Assembly (NCBI RefSeq): GCF_016863475.1
Contig: NZ_BOOY01000026.1
Coordinates: 124,001 to 188,000 of the forward strand
Source: Spirilliplanes yamanashiensis
GTDB lineage: Bacteria > Actinomycetota > Actinomycetes > Mycobacteriales > Micromonosporaceae
Length of the DNA: 64,000 bases
Direction: 5' to 3'
In this document: positions 31,601-38,935 of the stretch, in pieces
Position numbering within the stretch: the first letter of the stretch is position 1
Layout of the letters: the number at the start of each line of letters is the position of its first letter
The notes under the pieces: generated by a model
Database searches by the model: none
What the model was told of the DNA's origin: nothing
What the model saw: the letters and a program-made list of their open reading frames with translations, nothing else
Made by a program: the position numbers and the translations under genes

Positions 31601-31908
31601 GGCAGCGCAAGCCCGAGCAGACCTGGCAGACCGCCGCGGACGAGGGCTGGCAGCGCGCCGTCGCCGCCGCCGCGCCCGCCACGGCCGGCACCACGCGGTC
31701 CGGGCTGCCCAAGCGCGTGCCGCAGGCTCAGCTCGTCCCGGGCGGGGTGAAGTCGCGTAGCCGCGAGGAATCCCGCCGCAGTCCCGACGAGGTGCGCGGG
31801 CTCCTGTCCGCGTACCACCGCGGTGTGCAGCGCGGCCGGTCCGCCGGCAGCGCCGAGGCCGAGGCCGCGGAAGCGGCCGGAGGATCTTCGAAGGAGAACG
31901 AACAGTGA
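28615..31908 (+). CDS. cvnA: conservon sensor histidine-kinase-like protein (CvnA type)
   Basis: 1097 residues. TM helix 1 (about 33-52), a ~280-residue extracytoplasmic helical (nitrate-sensor-like) domain, TM2 (about 333-352), HAMP, an H-box LDHLATRMRRN near residue 480, then HATPase_c with ELLDNATRFSPP (N-box) and EDRGLGMS (G-box). The last ~430 residues are a Pro/Ala-rich disordered tail with (PA)n repeats, ending in an Arg/Ser segment. This order and the three following genes define a conservon, known from Streptomyces as membrane-bound multiprotein signalling complexes. GTG 28615 has GGAGGA six bases upstream; the stop overlaps the next gene. Confidence 0.93.
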   Translation: MSTGSTTRTAQAREAASAPGRSLPRLRDASIRTKLALILVIPIAAVLALAGVRLVDVGREAYDADLIRDLTGLSAEVSDLTHYLHRERMAAAELAARPGTGPDSYNGTVAQTDERVAAYQATRRGLDETPAAAETRLRRIDDHLRTLDATRSAVLAGDQLAVAEIVLRYGVILTDLVGYGEVLGQVAGEGPVADQVRALAAFGKAKAGTAEQQAVAYAALVGQQISEEQYTSFIATQTSQQEALLNFSLAADTAQRNLVDSTVAGDAVVLADQAATAVGRSVGRAPQIRAEDASLAFGAVTELMRWAEQQLETRLADEAADASATVSRRATVEAILVLLTLIAAVVLAVVLARSLNRSLRRLREGALAVANRDLPDAVARLRDVRNLGDGAADDIVKQVRDPIQLTTRDEVGQVAQAFNVVHKEAVRIAAEQAALRTSVSAMFLNLARRSQALVDRMIGELDQIERGEEDPKRLAQLFELDHLATRMRRNDENLLVLAGADSSSPRREDALLVDALRAAQSEVELYNRVEFGTVDTDVSVSAHAVNDVVRLVAELLDNATRFSPPNTVVVADARRVRDYVVVQVEDRGLGMSEEQMAQLNARLAQPPGVDVAAFRLMGLAVVGRLASRYGIRVELRANLDGGTVAQVTLPNAIVTLPNRMPEPPPARPARTPLAVEGGPAAAEPAGRGGTATLTAPSWQEPTRATAADWRERQADRLVRAEAGERPALEAPVPAALEAAPAPASARPAPAPAAAPAAPAQPAVQPVDASAADTALLDLSPRTGGVKPDFSAPTVAYPTVIPQFGRDGAGASRPVSPHPGGWGAALRDLPPPPPPPAPAAEERFEPPIFVDLERKTPLWFSDEEWSMPTAGYAPPPNPGPSSPAAAAAAPTVPTVPVAPGRAAEPEKPRLATRTPGASAVGLDGGRSSGSGFVPAAGRPAPPAPPAAAPPAAAPAPAPAPAPAPAPAPAEAKPAAPAPTGGGGPASPVSGPGRTVPRQRKPEQTWQTAADEGWQRAVAAAAPATAGTTRSGLPKRVPQAQLVPGGVKSRSREESRRSPDEVRGLLSAYHRGVQRGRSAGSAEAEAAEAAGGSSKENEQ

Positions 31909-32312
31909 CCCCCACCATGCAGGACATGGGCTGGCTGCTCAGCAACTTCGCTGACAGCGTCGCCGGCATCGCGCACGTCGTGGCGGTGTCCGCTGACGGG
32001 CTGCTGCTGGCGTCCTCCAGAGACCTGCCCGGCGACAGAGCCGACCAGCTCGCCGCCATCGCGTCGGGCGTCGTCAGCCTCACCGACGGCGCGTCGCGGC
32101 TGTTCCACGCGGGCGCGGTGCAGCAGACGATCATCGAGATGGACAGCGGGTACCTGTTCCTCATGTCCATCAGCGACGGATCGTCGATGGCGGTCCTCGC
32201 CGCCCGCAGCTGCGACGTGGGCCAGGTGGGCTACGAGATGGCGCTGCTCGTGGAGCGCGTCGGCGCGGCCCTGGTGCCGCTGCCGCGCGAGGCCGTGGGC
32301 AACCCGGTCTGA
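31905..32312 (+). CDS. cvnB: roadblock/LC7-domain protein of the conservon (CvnB type)
   Basis: 135 residues, one roadblock/LC7 domain: LSNFADSVAGIAHVVAVSAD, LLLASSRDLP, DQLAAIASGVVSLTDGASRL and GYLFLMSISDGSSMAVLAAR are the family's pattern. Related MglB proteins act as GAPs or scaffolds for small GTPases, so this protein probably links the kinase-like protein to the downstream GTPase. GTG 31905 overlaps the cvnA TGA by four bases, with GAAGGAGA upstream, indicating coupled translation. Confidence 0.94.
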   Translation: MTPTMQDMGWLLSNFADSVAGIAHVVAVSADGLLLASSRDLPGDRADQLAAIASGVVSLTDGASRLFHAGAVQQTIIEMDSGYLFLMSISDGSSMAVLAARSCDVGQVGYEMALLVERVGAALVPLPREAVGNPV

Positions 32313-32355
32313 GCCCCGGCCCGGTGCGCCGGGCCCCGACGGAGGAGGTGATCGC

Positions 32356-32718
32356 GTGACGGACTCAAACGACCCACGAGGGGCGCTCGTCCGGCCGTAC
32401 GCGGTCACCCGCGGCCGGACCGAACCGCGCCGCGACATCCCGATCGAGGCGGTCCTGGTCGCGAGCGCGAGCGCGATCGCCGAGTCCCGGTTCGCCGGGC
32501 ACGACAAACACCGCATAGCGCTGCTGTGCGAGACGCGGGCGCAGTCGCTCGCGGAGATCGCCGCCCGCAGCCGCCTGCCCCTCGGGGTGGCGCGGGTGCT
32601 GGTGGCCGACATGGTCGCCGACGGCTTGCTGTCGTTGCACAGTGCCGCTCCGAAGGAAGCCTTCACGGAGCGCATGGATCTGCTGGAGAGGGTGCTGAGT
32701 GGACTTCGGAAGCTCTGA
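32356..32718 (+). CDS. cvnC: DUF742 protein of the conservon (CvnC type)
   Basis: 120 residues. The RPYAVTRGRTEP start, an IALLCETRAQSLAEIAARSRLP helical segment resembling a winged-helix core, and PLGVARVLVADMVADGLLSLH define DUF742. The family occurs almost only in conservons and its biochemical role is not established. GTG 32356 follows GGAGGAGG. The 3' end overlaps the GTPase gene by 20 bases, consistent with a single operon. The 43-base gap from cvnB contains a short GC hairpin. Confidence 0.92.
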   Translation: MTDSNDPRGALVRPYAVTRGRTEPRRDIPIEAVLVASASAIAESRFAGHDKHRIALLCETRAQSLAEIAARSRLPLGVARVLVADMVADGLLSLHSAAPKEAFTERMDLLERVLSGLRKL

Positions 32719-33319
32719 CCGGGGCAACCCCCCGGTGCGGGAGATCACGTCCGCGAAGATCGTCGTCGCCGGCGGCTTCGGCGTCGGCAAGACGACCCTG
32801 GTGGGCGCCGTCTCCGAGATCGAGCCGCTGACCACCGAGGCCGTCATGACCTCGGCGGGTGTCGGCATCGACGACGCGTCGAAGGTGCCGGGCAAGGGCA
32901 CCACGACCGTCGCGATGGACTTCGGCCGCATCACGATGGCGGACGACCTGATCCTGTACCTGTTCGGCACGCCCGGGCAGACCCGCTTCTGGTTCATGTG
33001 GGACGAGCTGATCCGGGGTGCCGTCGGCGCGGCCGTGCTCGTCGACACCCGCCGCATCTCGGACGCGTTCGCGCCGCTGGACTACTTCGAGAACCGGCAC
33101 CTGCCGTACCTGGTGGCCCTGAACTGCTTCGACGGCGCCCCCCGCTACGAGCCGGAGGAGGTGCGCGAGGCGCTCGCGATCGCCCCGCACGTGCCGCTGC
33201 TGCTGTGCGACGCGCGCTCGCGCGACTCCGTCAAGGGCGTGCTGGTGCACGTGGTGGAGCACGCGATGGCCACGCTGGTCGCGGAGCACCAGGGCGGGTA
33301 CCCGGCGCCGGTCGGGTGA
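32699..33319 (+). CDS. cvnD: conservon small GTPase (CvnD type)
   Basis: 206 residues. P-loop GGFGVGKTT (residues ~25-33), switch region TTTVAMDFGRI, the FGTPGQTRFWFMWDEL G3 segment and the G4 position VALNCFDG, where the usual NKxD Lys is replaced (N-C-F-D), as is common in this ATP/GTP-binding family. It is related to MglA/Ras-like GTPases and is the expected output of the complex. GTG 32699 lies inside cvnC. Four bases after its stop comes the convergent hemD fusion gene. Confidence 0.93.
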   Translation: MDFGSSDRGNPPVREITSAKIVVAGGFGVGKTTLVGAVSEIEPLTTEAVMTSAGVGIDDASKVPGKGTTTVAMDFGRITMADDLILYLFGTPGQTRFWFMWDELIRGAVGAAVLVDTRRISDAFAPLDYFENRHLPYLVALNCFDGAPRYEPEEVREALAIAPHVPLLLCDARSRDSVKGVLVHVVEHAMATLVAEHQGGYPAPVG

Positions 33320-33323
33320 GGCG

Positions 33324-34448
33324 TCAGGCGGCCGGGAGCCGGTAGCCGCGCTTCACGACCGTCTGCACCACGCCCGGCGTGCCCAGCCCGGCGCGCAGCC
33401 GGGCCACCGCCATCTCCACGGCGTGCTCGTCGGCGCCGCGCGGCAGCGTGCGCAGCAGCGCCGCCCGGGACAGCACCCTCCCGGGCGTGGCGGCCAGCGC
33501 GCGCAGCACCGCCATCGGCGCGGGCGCCAGCGGCCGCAGCTGCCCGTCGACGACGGCGGCGTGCCCGCGCAGCGTCAGGTCGTGGCCGGAGACGGTGAGG
33601 TTGACCGCGCGGCGCGGCAGCTCGTCGACCAGCAGGCGCACCAGGGCTCCGAGCCGGGCCTTCGCGGGCGCCACCACCGGCACGCCGCGGCGCCGCAGCG
33701 GGGCGGCGGTGACCGGGCCGACGCACGCGGCCACCACGTCGCCGCGCAGCGCGTCGAGCAGCGGGTCCACTGCCGGTCCGGCGGCGCGCAGCAGTGCGGC
33801 CACGGCCGGTGCGCTGGTGAAGGTGACCGCGTCGACCAGCCGGCCGGCGATCAGGTCGACGAGGCGGTGCAGCGGGGCCGGGTCCGTGGGCGGCGCCCAG
33901 CGGTACACCGGCACCTCCACCACCCGGGCGCCCGCGGCGGTCAGGGCCTCGGTGAACTCGGGCTGCCGCTCGCCGTGCAGCTGCAGGGCGACGGTGAGCC
34001 CAGCCAGGCCGCGGCCGCGCAGGTGCTCGACGACCTCGTCGTAGGACTCGCCCTCGGCGGCGAACCCGGCGCGCAGGCCGGCGGCGCGCAACGCGCTGCC
34101 CGCCTTGACGCCGCGGGCGACGAGGTGCGCGCGGCCCAGCACGCCGCGCAGCGGGTCGCCCAGGCCCCAGCCCTCGGCGGCCTCCAGCCAGCCGCGCATG
34201 CCGATGCCGGTGTTGGCGACCACCACGTCGGGCGGGCTGTCCAGGCAGGCGCGGGTGGCGGCCCGCAGATCGGTGTCGTCGGCGATCGGCACGATGCGCA
34301 GGGCGGGGGCGAGCACCACCCGGGCGCCGCGGCCCTCCAGCAGGCCCGACAGCTCGTCGCGGCGGCGGTCGGAGGTGACGCCGACGGTGTAGCCGGCCAG
34401 GACCGGCTCGTCGGACGTCGCCCGCGCCGGCCCGGTCGGGGCCGCCAT
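33324..34448 (-). CDS. uroporphyrinogen-III synthase-like protein fused to a winged-helix DNA-binding domain
   Basis: 374 residues. Residues ~15-270 are a HemD fold: LAGYTVGVTSDRRRDEL, VVVANTGIGMRGW, LQLHGERQPEFTEAL, VDAVTFTSAPAVAALL and CVGPVTAAPLRRRGV. Residues ~285-374 match the OmpR-type C-terminal DNA-binding domain (GHAAVVDGQLRPLAP, RVLSRAALLRTLPRG, AVEMAVARLRAGLG, VVKRGYRLPAA). It may be a heme-pathway-linked regulator rather than, or as well as, an enzyme; such fusions are known in actinobacteria, including Mycobacterium. ATG 34448 forms TGATG with the stop of a possible small upstream ORF. No other hem genes are nearby. Confidence 0.87.
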   Translation of the reverse strand: MAAPTGPARATSDEPVLAGYTVGVTSDRRRDELSGLLEGRGARVVLAPALRIVPIADDTDLRAATRACLDSPPDVVVANTGIGMRGWLEAAEGWGLGDPLRGVLGRAHLVARGVKAGSALRAAGLRAGFAAEGESYDEVVEHLRGRGLAGLTVALQLHGERQPEFTEALTAAGARVVEVPVYRWAPPTDPAPLHRLVDLIAGRLVDAVTFTSAPAVAALLRAAGPAVDPLLDALRGDVVAACVGPVTAAPLRRRGVPVVAPAKARLGALVRLLVDELPRRAVNLTVSGHDLTLRGHAAVVDGQLRPLAPAPMAVLRALAATPGRVLSRAALLRTLPRGADEHAVEMAVARLRAGLGTPGVVQTVVKRGYRLPAA

Positions 34449-34597
34449 CAGCGGGCCCGGGCGCCGGACCCGCCGGCGGGCGGGTGTGCGGAGAGCCGCG
34501 GCGCGTCCGGCCGGTCCACCGAGGGGTACGGGCGCCACGCGCCGTCCTCAGCGTCGACCCGCTCCCATGTCACGCCAACGCGGTGCGCCGTACCCAC
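34448..34597 (-). CDS. possible small protein coupled to the hemD fusion
   Basis: A short reading frame ends with TGA at 34450-34448, sharing one base with the downstream ATG (TGATG). The last ~40 residues (VTWERVDAEDGAWRPYPSVD, then a Pro/Gly/Arg end) have strong third-position GC and look coding. GTG starts are possible at 34597 (49 residues) or 34573 (41 residues); neither has a good SD. I do not recognise the protein. It may equally be a non-coding shadow. Confidence 0.35.
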   Translation of the reverse strand: MGTAHRVGVTWERVDAEDGAWRPYPSVDRPDAPRLSAHPPAGGSGARAR

Positions 34598-35111
34598 GGC
34601 CGACGCGCGCCGCGGCTCTCCTCCGCCGGGCCGAAGCCCGGCGGACGCCACCGGGGCCGTCCTCACACCCGGTGGCCGTCTGTGGCCGGCGGTGGCCCGC
34701 CGGTCGCTCCCATTGTGGTGCCCGGAAGGGGTGCGCCGCACGGCGGCGTCGGGCCGTCGCCCGGGCCGCGCCTGCGCCGCTGTGCTCCCCGTCATGTCGG
34801 TGAGCGTGCCGGTGGGCGATTTCGGTGGCGGGTCCCGAGTGTTTCGAGCCTGCTAAGAGCGGGAGGCCCCGCCGTCGGCGTGCCGGAGGCCACCTTCTAT
34901 TGTTGGGGTCGATACGTTTGGGGGTCCCGTCGGGCAGGCGGAACCGCCGCCCGTTTTGACCGCGCGCCGCGACGCCGGGTATCGTTGCCTGCTGTTGTGC
35001 GATGGCAGCGAGCGTCCCCTGTTCGGGTACGCTTGTCGTTCGTGCTCGCTGTGAGGTGACGACCAGCGACCAGCGCGCGACCCCAGACCGACGACGAGAC
35101 AAGGTAGACCT
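34598..35111. other. 514-base gap upstream of rplM
   Basis: No convincing gene. It holds a perfect 9-bp hairpin with a CGAA loop (34623-34644), another imperfect GC hairpin around 34648-34675, and a low-GC stretch from about 34890 with the rplM promoter. The 5' leader of rplM could be over 100 bases. Confidence 0.5.
34956..34985 (+). promoter_or_regulatory. candidate promoter of rplM-rpsI
   Basis: TTGACC at 34956-34961, 18-base spacer, TATCGT at 34980-34985; a second -10-like TACGCT lies at 35028-35033. It would give a leader of about 120 nt before the rplM GTG. Confidence 0.55.
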
Positions 35112-35555
35112 GTGCGTACGTACAGCCCGAAGCCGGGTGAGATCGAGCGTCAGTGGCACGTTATCGACGCTTCTGACGTCGTTCTGGGCCGTCTGGCCAC
35201 CCACGCCGCCACCCTCCTGCGTGGGAAGCACAAGCCGACGTTCGCCCCGCACGTCGACACCGGCGACTTCGTTGTGATCATCAACGCCGGCAAGGTCGCG
35301 CTGACCGGCAACAAGCGCCAGACCAAGATCGCGTACCGCCACTCCGGCTACCCGGGTGGCCTCAAGCAGGTCCGCTACGAGGACCTGCTCAACAGCCGCC
35401 CCGACAAGGCGATCGAGCTCGCCGTCAAGGGCATGCTGCCGCACAACAAGCTGGGCCGGCAGCTCATCAAGAAGCTGAAGGTCTACGCCGGCGCCGAGCA
35501 CCCGCACGCGGCTCAGCAGCCGGTGCCGTTCGAGATCAAGCAGATCGCGCAGTGA
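35112..35555 (+). CDS. rplM: 50S ribosomal protein L13
   Basis: 147 residues, normal L13. [61 protein letters not shown] and [19 protein letters not shown] are invariant family blocks. L13 is an early assembly protein of the 50S subunit. GTG 35112 is preceded by ACAAGGTAG. Its stop is 17 bases before the rpsI ATG, with GAGGAA as SD; rplM-rpsI is the universal bacterial pair. Confidence 0.97.
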   Translation: MRTYSPKPGEIERQWHVIDASDVVLGRLATHAATLLRGKHKPTFAPHVDTGDFVVIINAGKVALTGNKRQTKIAYRHSGYPGGLKQVRYEDLLNSRPDKAIELAVKGMLPHNKLGRQLIKKLKVYAGAEHPHAAQQPVPFEIKQIAQ

Positions 35556-35572
35556 GCGCGGGCGAGGAAACC

Positions 35573-36100
35573 ATGACCGACACCACCGAGTCGACGCCCG
35601 TCGAGCCGGCGACCGAAGAGTCGTCGCCCGCCGAGACCTCGGCCCCCGCCGAGACGACCACCGCTGTCGCCGAGGCCGCCCCGGCCACCGTGACGGTGCG
35701 CACCGTCCGCGGCGACCGCCCGATCCAGACCGTCGGCCGCCGCAAGGAGGCCATCGTCCGGGTCCGCATCGTCCCGGGCAACGGCACGATCACCTGCAAC
35801 GGCCGCGAGCTGGAGAACTACTTCCCCAGCAAGGTGCACCAGAACCTGATCAAGGAGCCCCTGGTCACCGCCGAGAAGGCCGAGGCCTTCGACGTCATCG
35901 CCAACCTGCGCGGCGGCGGCATCACCGGTCAGGCCGGCGCGCTGCGCCTCGCCATCGCGCGCGCGCTCATCGTGAGCGAGCCCGACGACCGCCCGGCCCT
36001 CAAGAAGGCCGGCTTCCTCACCCGTGACGCCCGGGTCAAGGAGAGCAAGAAGTACGGCCTCAAGAAGGCCCGCAAGGCGCCGCAGTACTCGAAGCGCTGA
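35573..36100 (+). CDS. rpsI: 30S ribosomal protein S9 with acidic N-terminal extension
   Basis: 175 residues. The C-terminal ~128 residues are a full S9: [20 protein letters not shown], the [19 protein letters not shown] block and the end [17 protein letters not shown], whose terminal SKR reaches the P-site tRNA. The first ~45 residues are Glu/Thr/Ala/Pro-rich and probably disordered, longer than usual. ATG 35573 has GAGGAA 3-8 bases upstream; a GTG at 35552 overlapping the rplM stop is in frame but poorer. Confidence 0.96.
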   Translation: MTDTTESTPVEPATEESSPAETSAPAETTTAVAEAAPATVTVRTVRGDRPIQTVGRRKEAIVRVRIVPGNGTITCNGRELENYFPSKVHQNLIKEPLVTAEKAEAFDVIANLRGGGITGQAGALRLAIARALIVSEPDDRPALKKAGFLTRDARVKESKKYGLKKARKAPQYSKR

Positions 36101-36132
36101 TCTCAGCTCTCCGCACCGTGCACGTGTGACGG

Positions 36133-36178
36133 ACGGCCGGGTCCGCACCCCGCTCGAATGGGGTCGCGGCCCGGCCGT
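36133..36178 (+). terminator. large hairpin after rpsI
   Basis: Outer arms 36133-36143 and 36168-36178 pair over 11 bp (one G.U). An inner ACCCC/GGGGT stem (36147-36151 with 36160-36164) is stacked on them with small bulges. TTCGCGTTTCC follows. It starts 33 bases after the rpsI stop and is a plausible terminator for rplM-rpsI. Confidence 0.65.
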
Positions 36179-36272
36179 TCGCGTTTCCCCTCCCCACCGT
36201 CCGCCGGAACCGGCCCGGACCACGCCTCGCGTGCGGTTACGGTCAGTGCAGACCGGCGAAAGGAAGGCCGCT

Positions 36273-37625
36273 ATGGCGCGACTCTTCGGCACCGACGGCG
36301 TACGCGGGCTCGCGAACGCAGACCTGACCCCCGAGCTGGCCATGTCCGTGGCGGTCGCCGCGGCGCGCACGCTCGTCGAGACCGACAGCAGCCACCAGCC
36401 CCTCGCCATCGTGGGGCGCGACCCGCGCGCCAGCGGCGAGATGCTCGAGGCCGCCGTGGTGGCGGGCCTGACCAGCGCCGGCGCGAACGTCGTCCGGGTC
36501 GGCGTGCTGCCGACGCCCGCCGTCGCGTACCTGGTCAGCCAGGCCAACGCCGACCTCGGCGTCATGCTGTCCGCCTCGCACAACCCGATGCCCGACAACG
36601 GCATCAAGCTGTTCGCCGCGGGCGGCCAGAAGCTCCCCGACGACCTCGAGGCGAAGATCGAGGCCGCCGTCGCCGACGGCCACGGCCTCGTCGGGCGCCC
36701 CACCGGCGCCGGCATCGGCCGCGTCCACGACCTGCTGGACGGCGCCGAGCACTACGTGAAGCACCTCGTCGGCAGCGTCCCGCACCGCCTCGAGGGCCTG
36801 CGCGTCGTCATCGACTGCGCCAACGGCGCCGCCAGCGACGTCGGCCCCGCCGCCTACGAGGAGGCCGGCGCCGAGGTCATCGCCATCCACGGCGAACCCG
36901 ACGGCCTCAACATCAACGACAACTGCGGCTCCACCCACCTCGACGCGGTCCGCGAGGCCGTCCTGCAGCACGGCGCCGACCTGGGCATCGCCCACGACGG
37001 CGACGCCGACCGCTGCCTGGCCGTCACCGCCAGCGGCGACGTCGTCGACGGCGACCAGATCATGGCCATCCTCGCGCTCGCCATGCGCGACGCCGGCACC
37101 CTCACCGACAACACCCTCGTCGCGACCGTCATGAGCAACCTGGGCCTGCGCCTGGCCATGCAGCGCGAGGGCATCACGATGATCGAGACCAAGGTCGGCG
37201 ACCGGTACGTCCTCGAGGAGCTGGCCGCACGCGGCTTCGCCCTCGGCGGCGAGCAGAGCGGCCACGTCGTCATGCCGGCGTTCGCCACCACCGGCGACGG
37301 CGTCCTGACCGGCCTGCACCTGATGGCCCAGATGGCCGCCACGGGCAAGTCCCTGGCCGACCTCGCCTCCGTCGTGCACACCCTGCCCCAGGTCCTCATC
37401 AACGTGAAGGTCGGCGACCGCACCGCCGCCGCCTCCGCCGGCACCGTGACCGCCGCCGTCTCCGCCGCCGAGGCCGAGCTGGGCGAGACCGGCCGGGTGC
37501 TGCTGCGCCCGTCCGGCACCGAGCCGCTGGTGCGCGTGATGGTCGAGGCCGGCACCGAGGAGCAGGCCCGCACGGTCGCCGAGAAGATCGCCGCCGAGGT
37601 CCGCGCGGCCAGCCCGGCCGCCTGA
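36273..37625 (+). CDS. glmM: phosphoglucosamine mutase GlmM
   Basis: 450 residues. [15 protein letters not shown] at the N-terminus, the active-site Ser102 in [13 protein letters not shown], the Mg-binding DGDADRC loop, GEQSGH and the phosphate-binding [12 protein letters not shown] loop are all present. It interconverts GlcN-6-P and GlcN-1-P for peptidoglycan precursors. ATG 36273 has AAAGGAAGG upstream. The rpsI-glmM order is common in actinobacteria. glmS, the previous step, lies 4 kb downstream. Confidence 0.97.
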   Translation: MARLFGTDGVRGLANADLTPELAMSVAVAAARTLVETDSSHQPLAIVGRDPRASGEMLEAAVVAGLTSAGANVVRVGVLPTPAVAYLVSQANADLGVMLSASHNPMPDNGIKLFAAGGQKLPDDLEAKIEAAVADGHGLVGRPTGAGIGRVHDLLDGAEHYVKHLVGSVPHRLEGLRVVIDCANGAASDVGPAAYEEAGAEVIAIHGEPDGLNINDNCGSTHLDAVREAVLQHGADLGIAHDGDADRCLAVTASGDVVDGDQIMAILALAMRDAGTLTDNTLVATVMSNLGLRLAMQREGITMIETKVGDRYVLEELAARGFALGGEQSGHVVMPAFATTGDGVLTGLHLMAQMAATGKSLADLASVVHTLPQVLINVKVGDRTAAASAGTVTAAVSAAEAELGETGRVLLRPSGTEPLVRVMVEAGTEEQARTVAEKIAAEVRAASPAA

Positions 37626-37632
37626 CACCCTG

Positions 37633-37665
37633 CCCGCGCGGGCGCGTTGCACGCGCCCGCGCGGG
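37633..37665 (+). terminator. 15-bp perfect hairpin after glmM
   Basis: Arms 37633-37647 and 37651-37665 are perfectly complementary with a TGC loop, seven bases after the glmM stop. No U-tract follows. Confidence 0.65.
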
Positions 37666-37747
37666 GTGCGTCCGACGTGCCCGGGCGCGGCCGCCCGGCC
37701 GCCGGTTTCGCAGGAATGATCTCCGCGGGACTGGGGAACGAGCGGGC

Positions 37748-38719
37748 ATGACGCTTACCGACACCGTGCTGCCAGCGCCCGGGCTGGGCGCCGCCGACGC
37801 GGCGCTGCGGACCCTCGGCGCCACCCTGAAGGACGCTGGCTACGCCTTCGTCACCGTCACCCCGGCCACGCACGAGCGCGTGAACCGCCGCCCCGAGAAC
37901 GCCCAGGCACACGACCTGCGCGGCGTCTTCGGCTGGAGCCGGCCGTTCGCGCCGGGGGTGCTGCCCGACGGGTACCTGGAGCTGATGGACGCGGCGGGCG
38001 TACTGGCCCGCGACGGCGAGCTGTACCGCAGCCTGGTGCGCTTCTCCTCGTACGACTCCGAGCTGTTCGTGCACTCCGCGTTCCCGACGGCCGCCGCGGA
38101 CTCCGTCTTCCTCGGCCCCGACACGTACCGGATGGCCGACGCGGCCGCCGCCCACGTCGCGGCCCGGCAGCTCCCGGTCCGCCGGGCCGTCGACATCGGC
38201 TGCGGCACCGGCGCCGGCGCGATCACCGTGGCGAAGCGGGCGCCCGGCGCCGAGGTGCTCGCCGTCGACATCAACGACACCGCCCTGCGCTACGCCCGCG
38301 TCAACACCGCCCTCGCCGACGTCCCCGGCGTGCGCCCCTGCCGCAGCAACCTGCTCGGCGACGTCGACGGCACCTTCGACCTGATCATCTCCAACCCGCC
38401 GTTCATGATCGACCCGGCGGGCCGCACGTACCGCGACGGCGGCGGCGAGCACGGCCACGGGCTGTCCCTGGCGATCGTCGACGCGGCGGCGGAACGCCTG
38501 AACCCGGGCGGCACCCTGGTGCTGTTCAGCGGCGCCGGCATCATCGACGGCGAGGACCCGTTCCGGGCAGCCGCCGCCGACCACCTCGCCGGCACCGGCC
38601 TCACCTGGACCTACCGCGAGGTCGACCCCGACGTGTACGACGAGGAACTCGACGGGCGGGCGTACGCGCACGCGGAGCGCATCGCCGTCGTCGTCCTCAC
38701 CGCGACCCGGGAGGGGTGA
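37748..38719 (+). CDS. SAM-dependent methyltransferase with N-terminal extension domain
   Basis: 323 residues. Residues ~1-130 form an N-terminal helical/substrate-recognition part (AHDLRGVFGWSRPFAPGVL, then LVRFSSYDSELFVHSAFPT). The methyltransferase domain has motif I VDIGCGTGAGAITVA and motif IV ISNPPFM. NPPF is the signature of N5-glutamine or exocyclic amino methyltransferases (HemK/RsmC group). No bacterial name can be assigned; substrate unknown. ATG 37748 follows GGGAACGAG. It is convergent with the aminotransferase gene, with a repeat array between. Confidence 0.82.
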   Translation: MTLTDTVLPAPGLGAADAALRTLGATLKDAGYAFVTVTPATHERVNRRPENAQAHDLRGVFGWSRPFAPGVLPDGYLELMDAAGVLARDGELYRSLVRFSSYDSELFVHSAFPTAAADSVFLGPDTYRMADAAAAHVAARQLPVRRAVDIGCGTGAGAITVAKRAPGAEVLAVDINDTALRYARVNTALADVPGVRPCRSNLLGDVDGTFDLIISNPPFMIDPAGRTYRDGGGEHGHGLSLAIVDAAAERLNPGGTLVLFSGAGIIDGEDPFRAAAADHLAGTGLTWTYREVDPDVYDEELDGRAYAHAERIAVVVLTATREG

Positions 38720-38720
38720 A

Positions 38721-38918
38721 ACCCGGGGCCCGCCGGCCGGCCCGCACCTGGCCGCAAGCCGCGTGAACCGGGCCTTCGGGCTCGCGGCCGGCCCTGCCTG
38801 GCCGGCGGGTCGCGTGAACCGGGCCTTCGGGCTCGCCGGCCGGCCCTGCCTGGCCGGCGGGTCGCGTGGACCGGGGCGCCGGGCTCGCGCCGGCTCCACC
38901 TGGTCGGCGGGCCGGGAT
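38721..38918. repeat. tandem array of ~51-bp GC-rich repeats between convergent genes
   Basis: Two near-identical units, 38769-38819 and 38820-38871, differing mainly by one inserted base, are flanked by more diverged copies at 38721-38768 and 38872-38918. Each contains CGGGCCTTCGGGCTCGC and GCCTGGCCGGCGGGTCGCGTG. It fills the gap between the methyltransferase and aminotransferase stops. On the minus strand each unit would read as SPKARFTRPAGQAGPA-like peptides, but there is no start or SD. Confidence 0.8.
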
Positions 38919-38935
38919 CGCTGCCGCTGCCGCGG

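Noticed and set aside
34484-35059. 191-codon plus-strand frame in the rplM upstream gap
   Set aside because: Runs across the promoter and hairpins, Arg/Pro-rich, no SD and no recognised feature.
36158-37747. In-frame extension upstream of the methyltransferase at 37748
   Set aside because: It runs through glmM in another frame and is Arg/Gly/His-rich; the methyltransferase has a good start at 37748.
38721-38918. CRISPR array
   Set aside because: Units are contiguous without unique spacers, GC-rich and too few; this is a tandem repeat.
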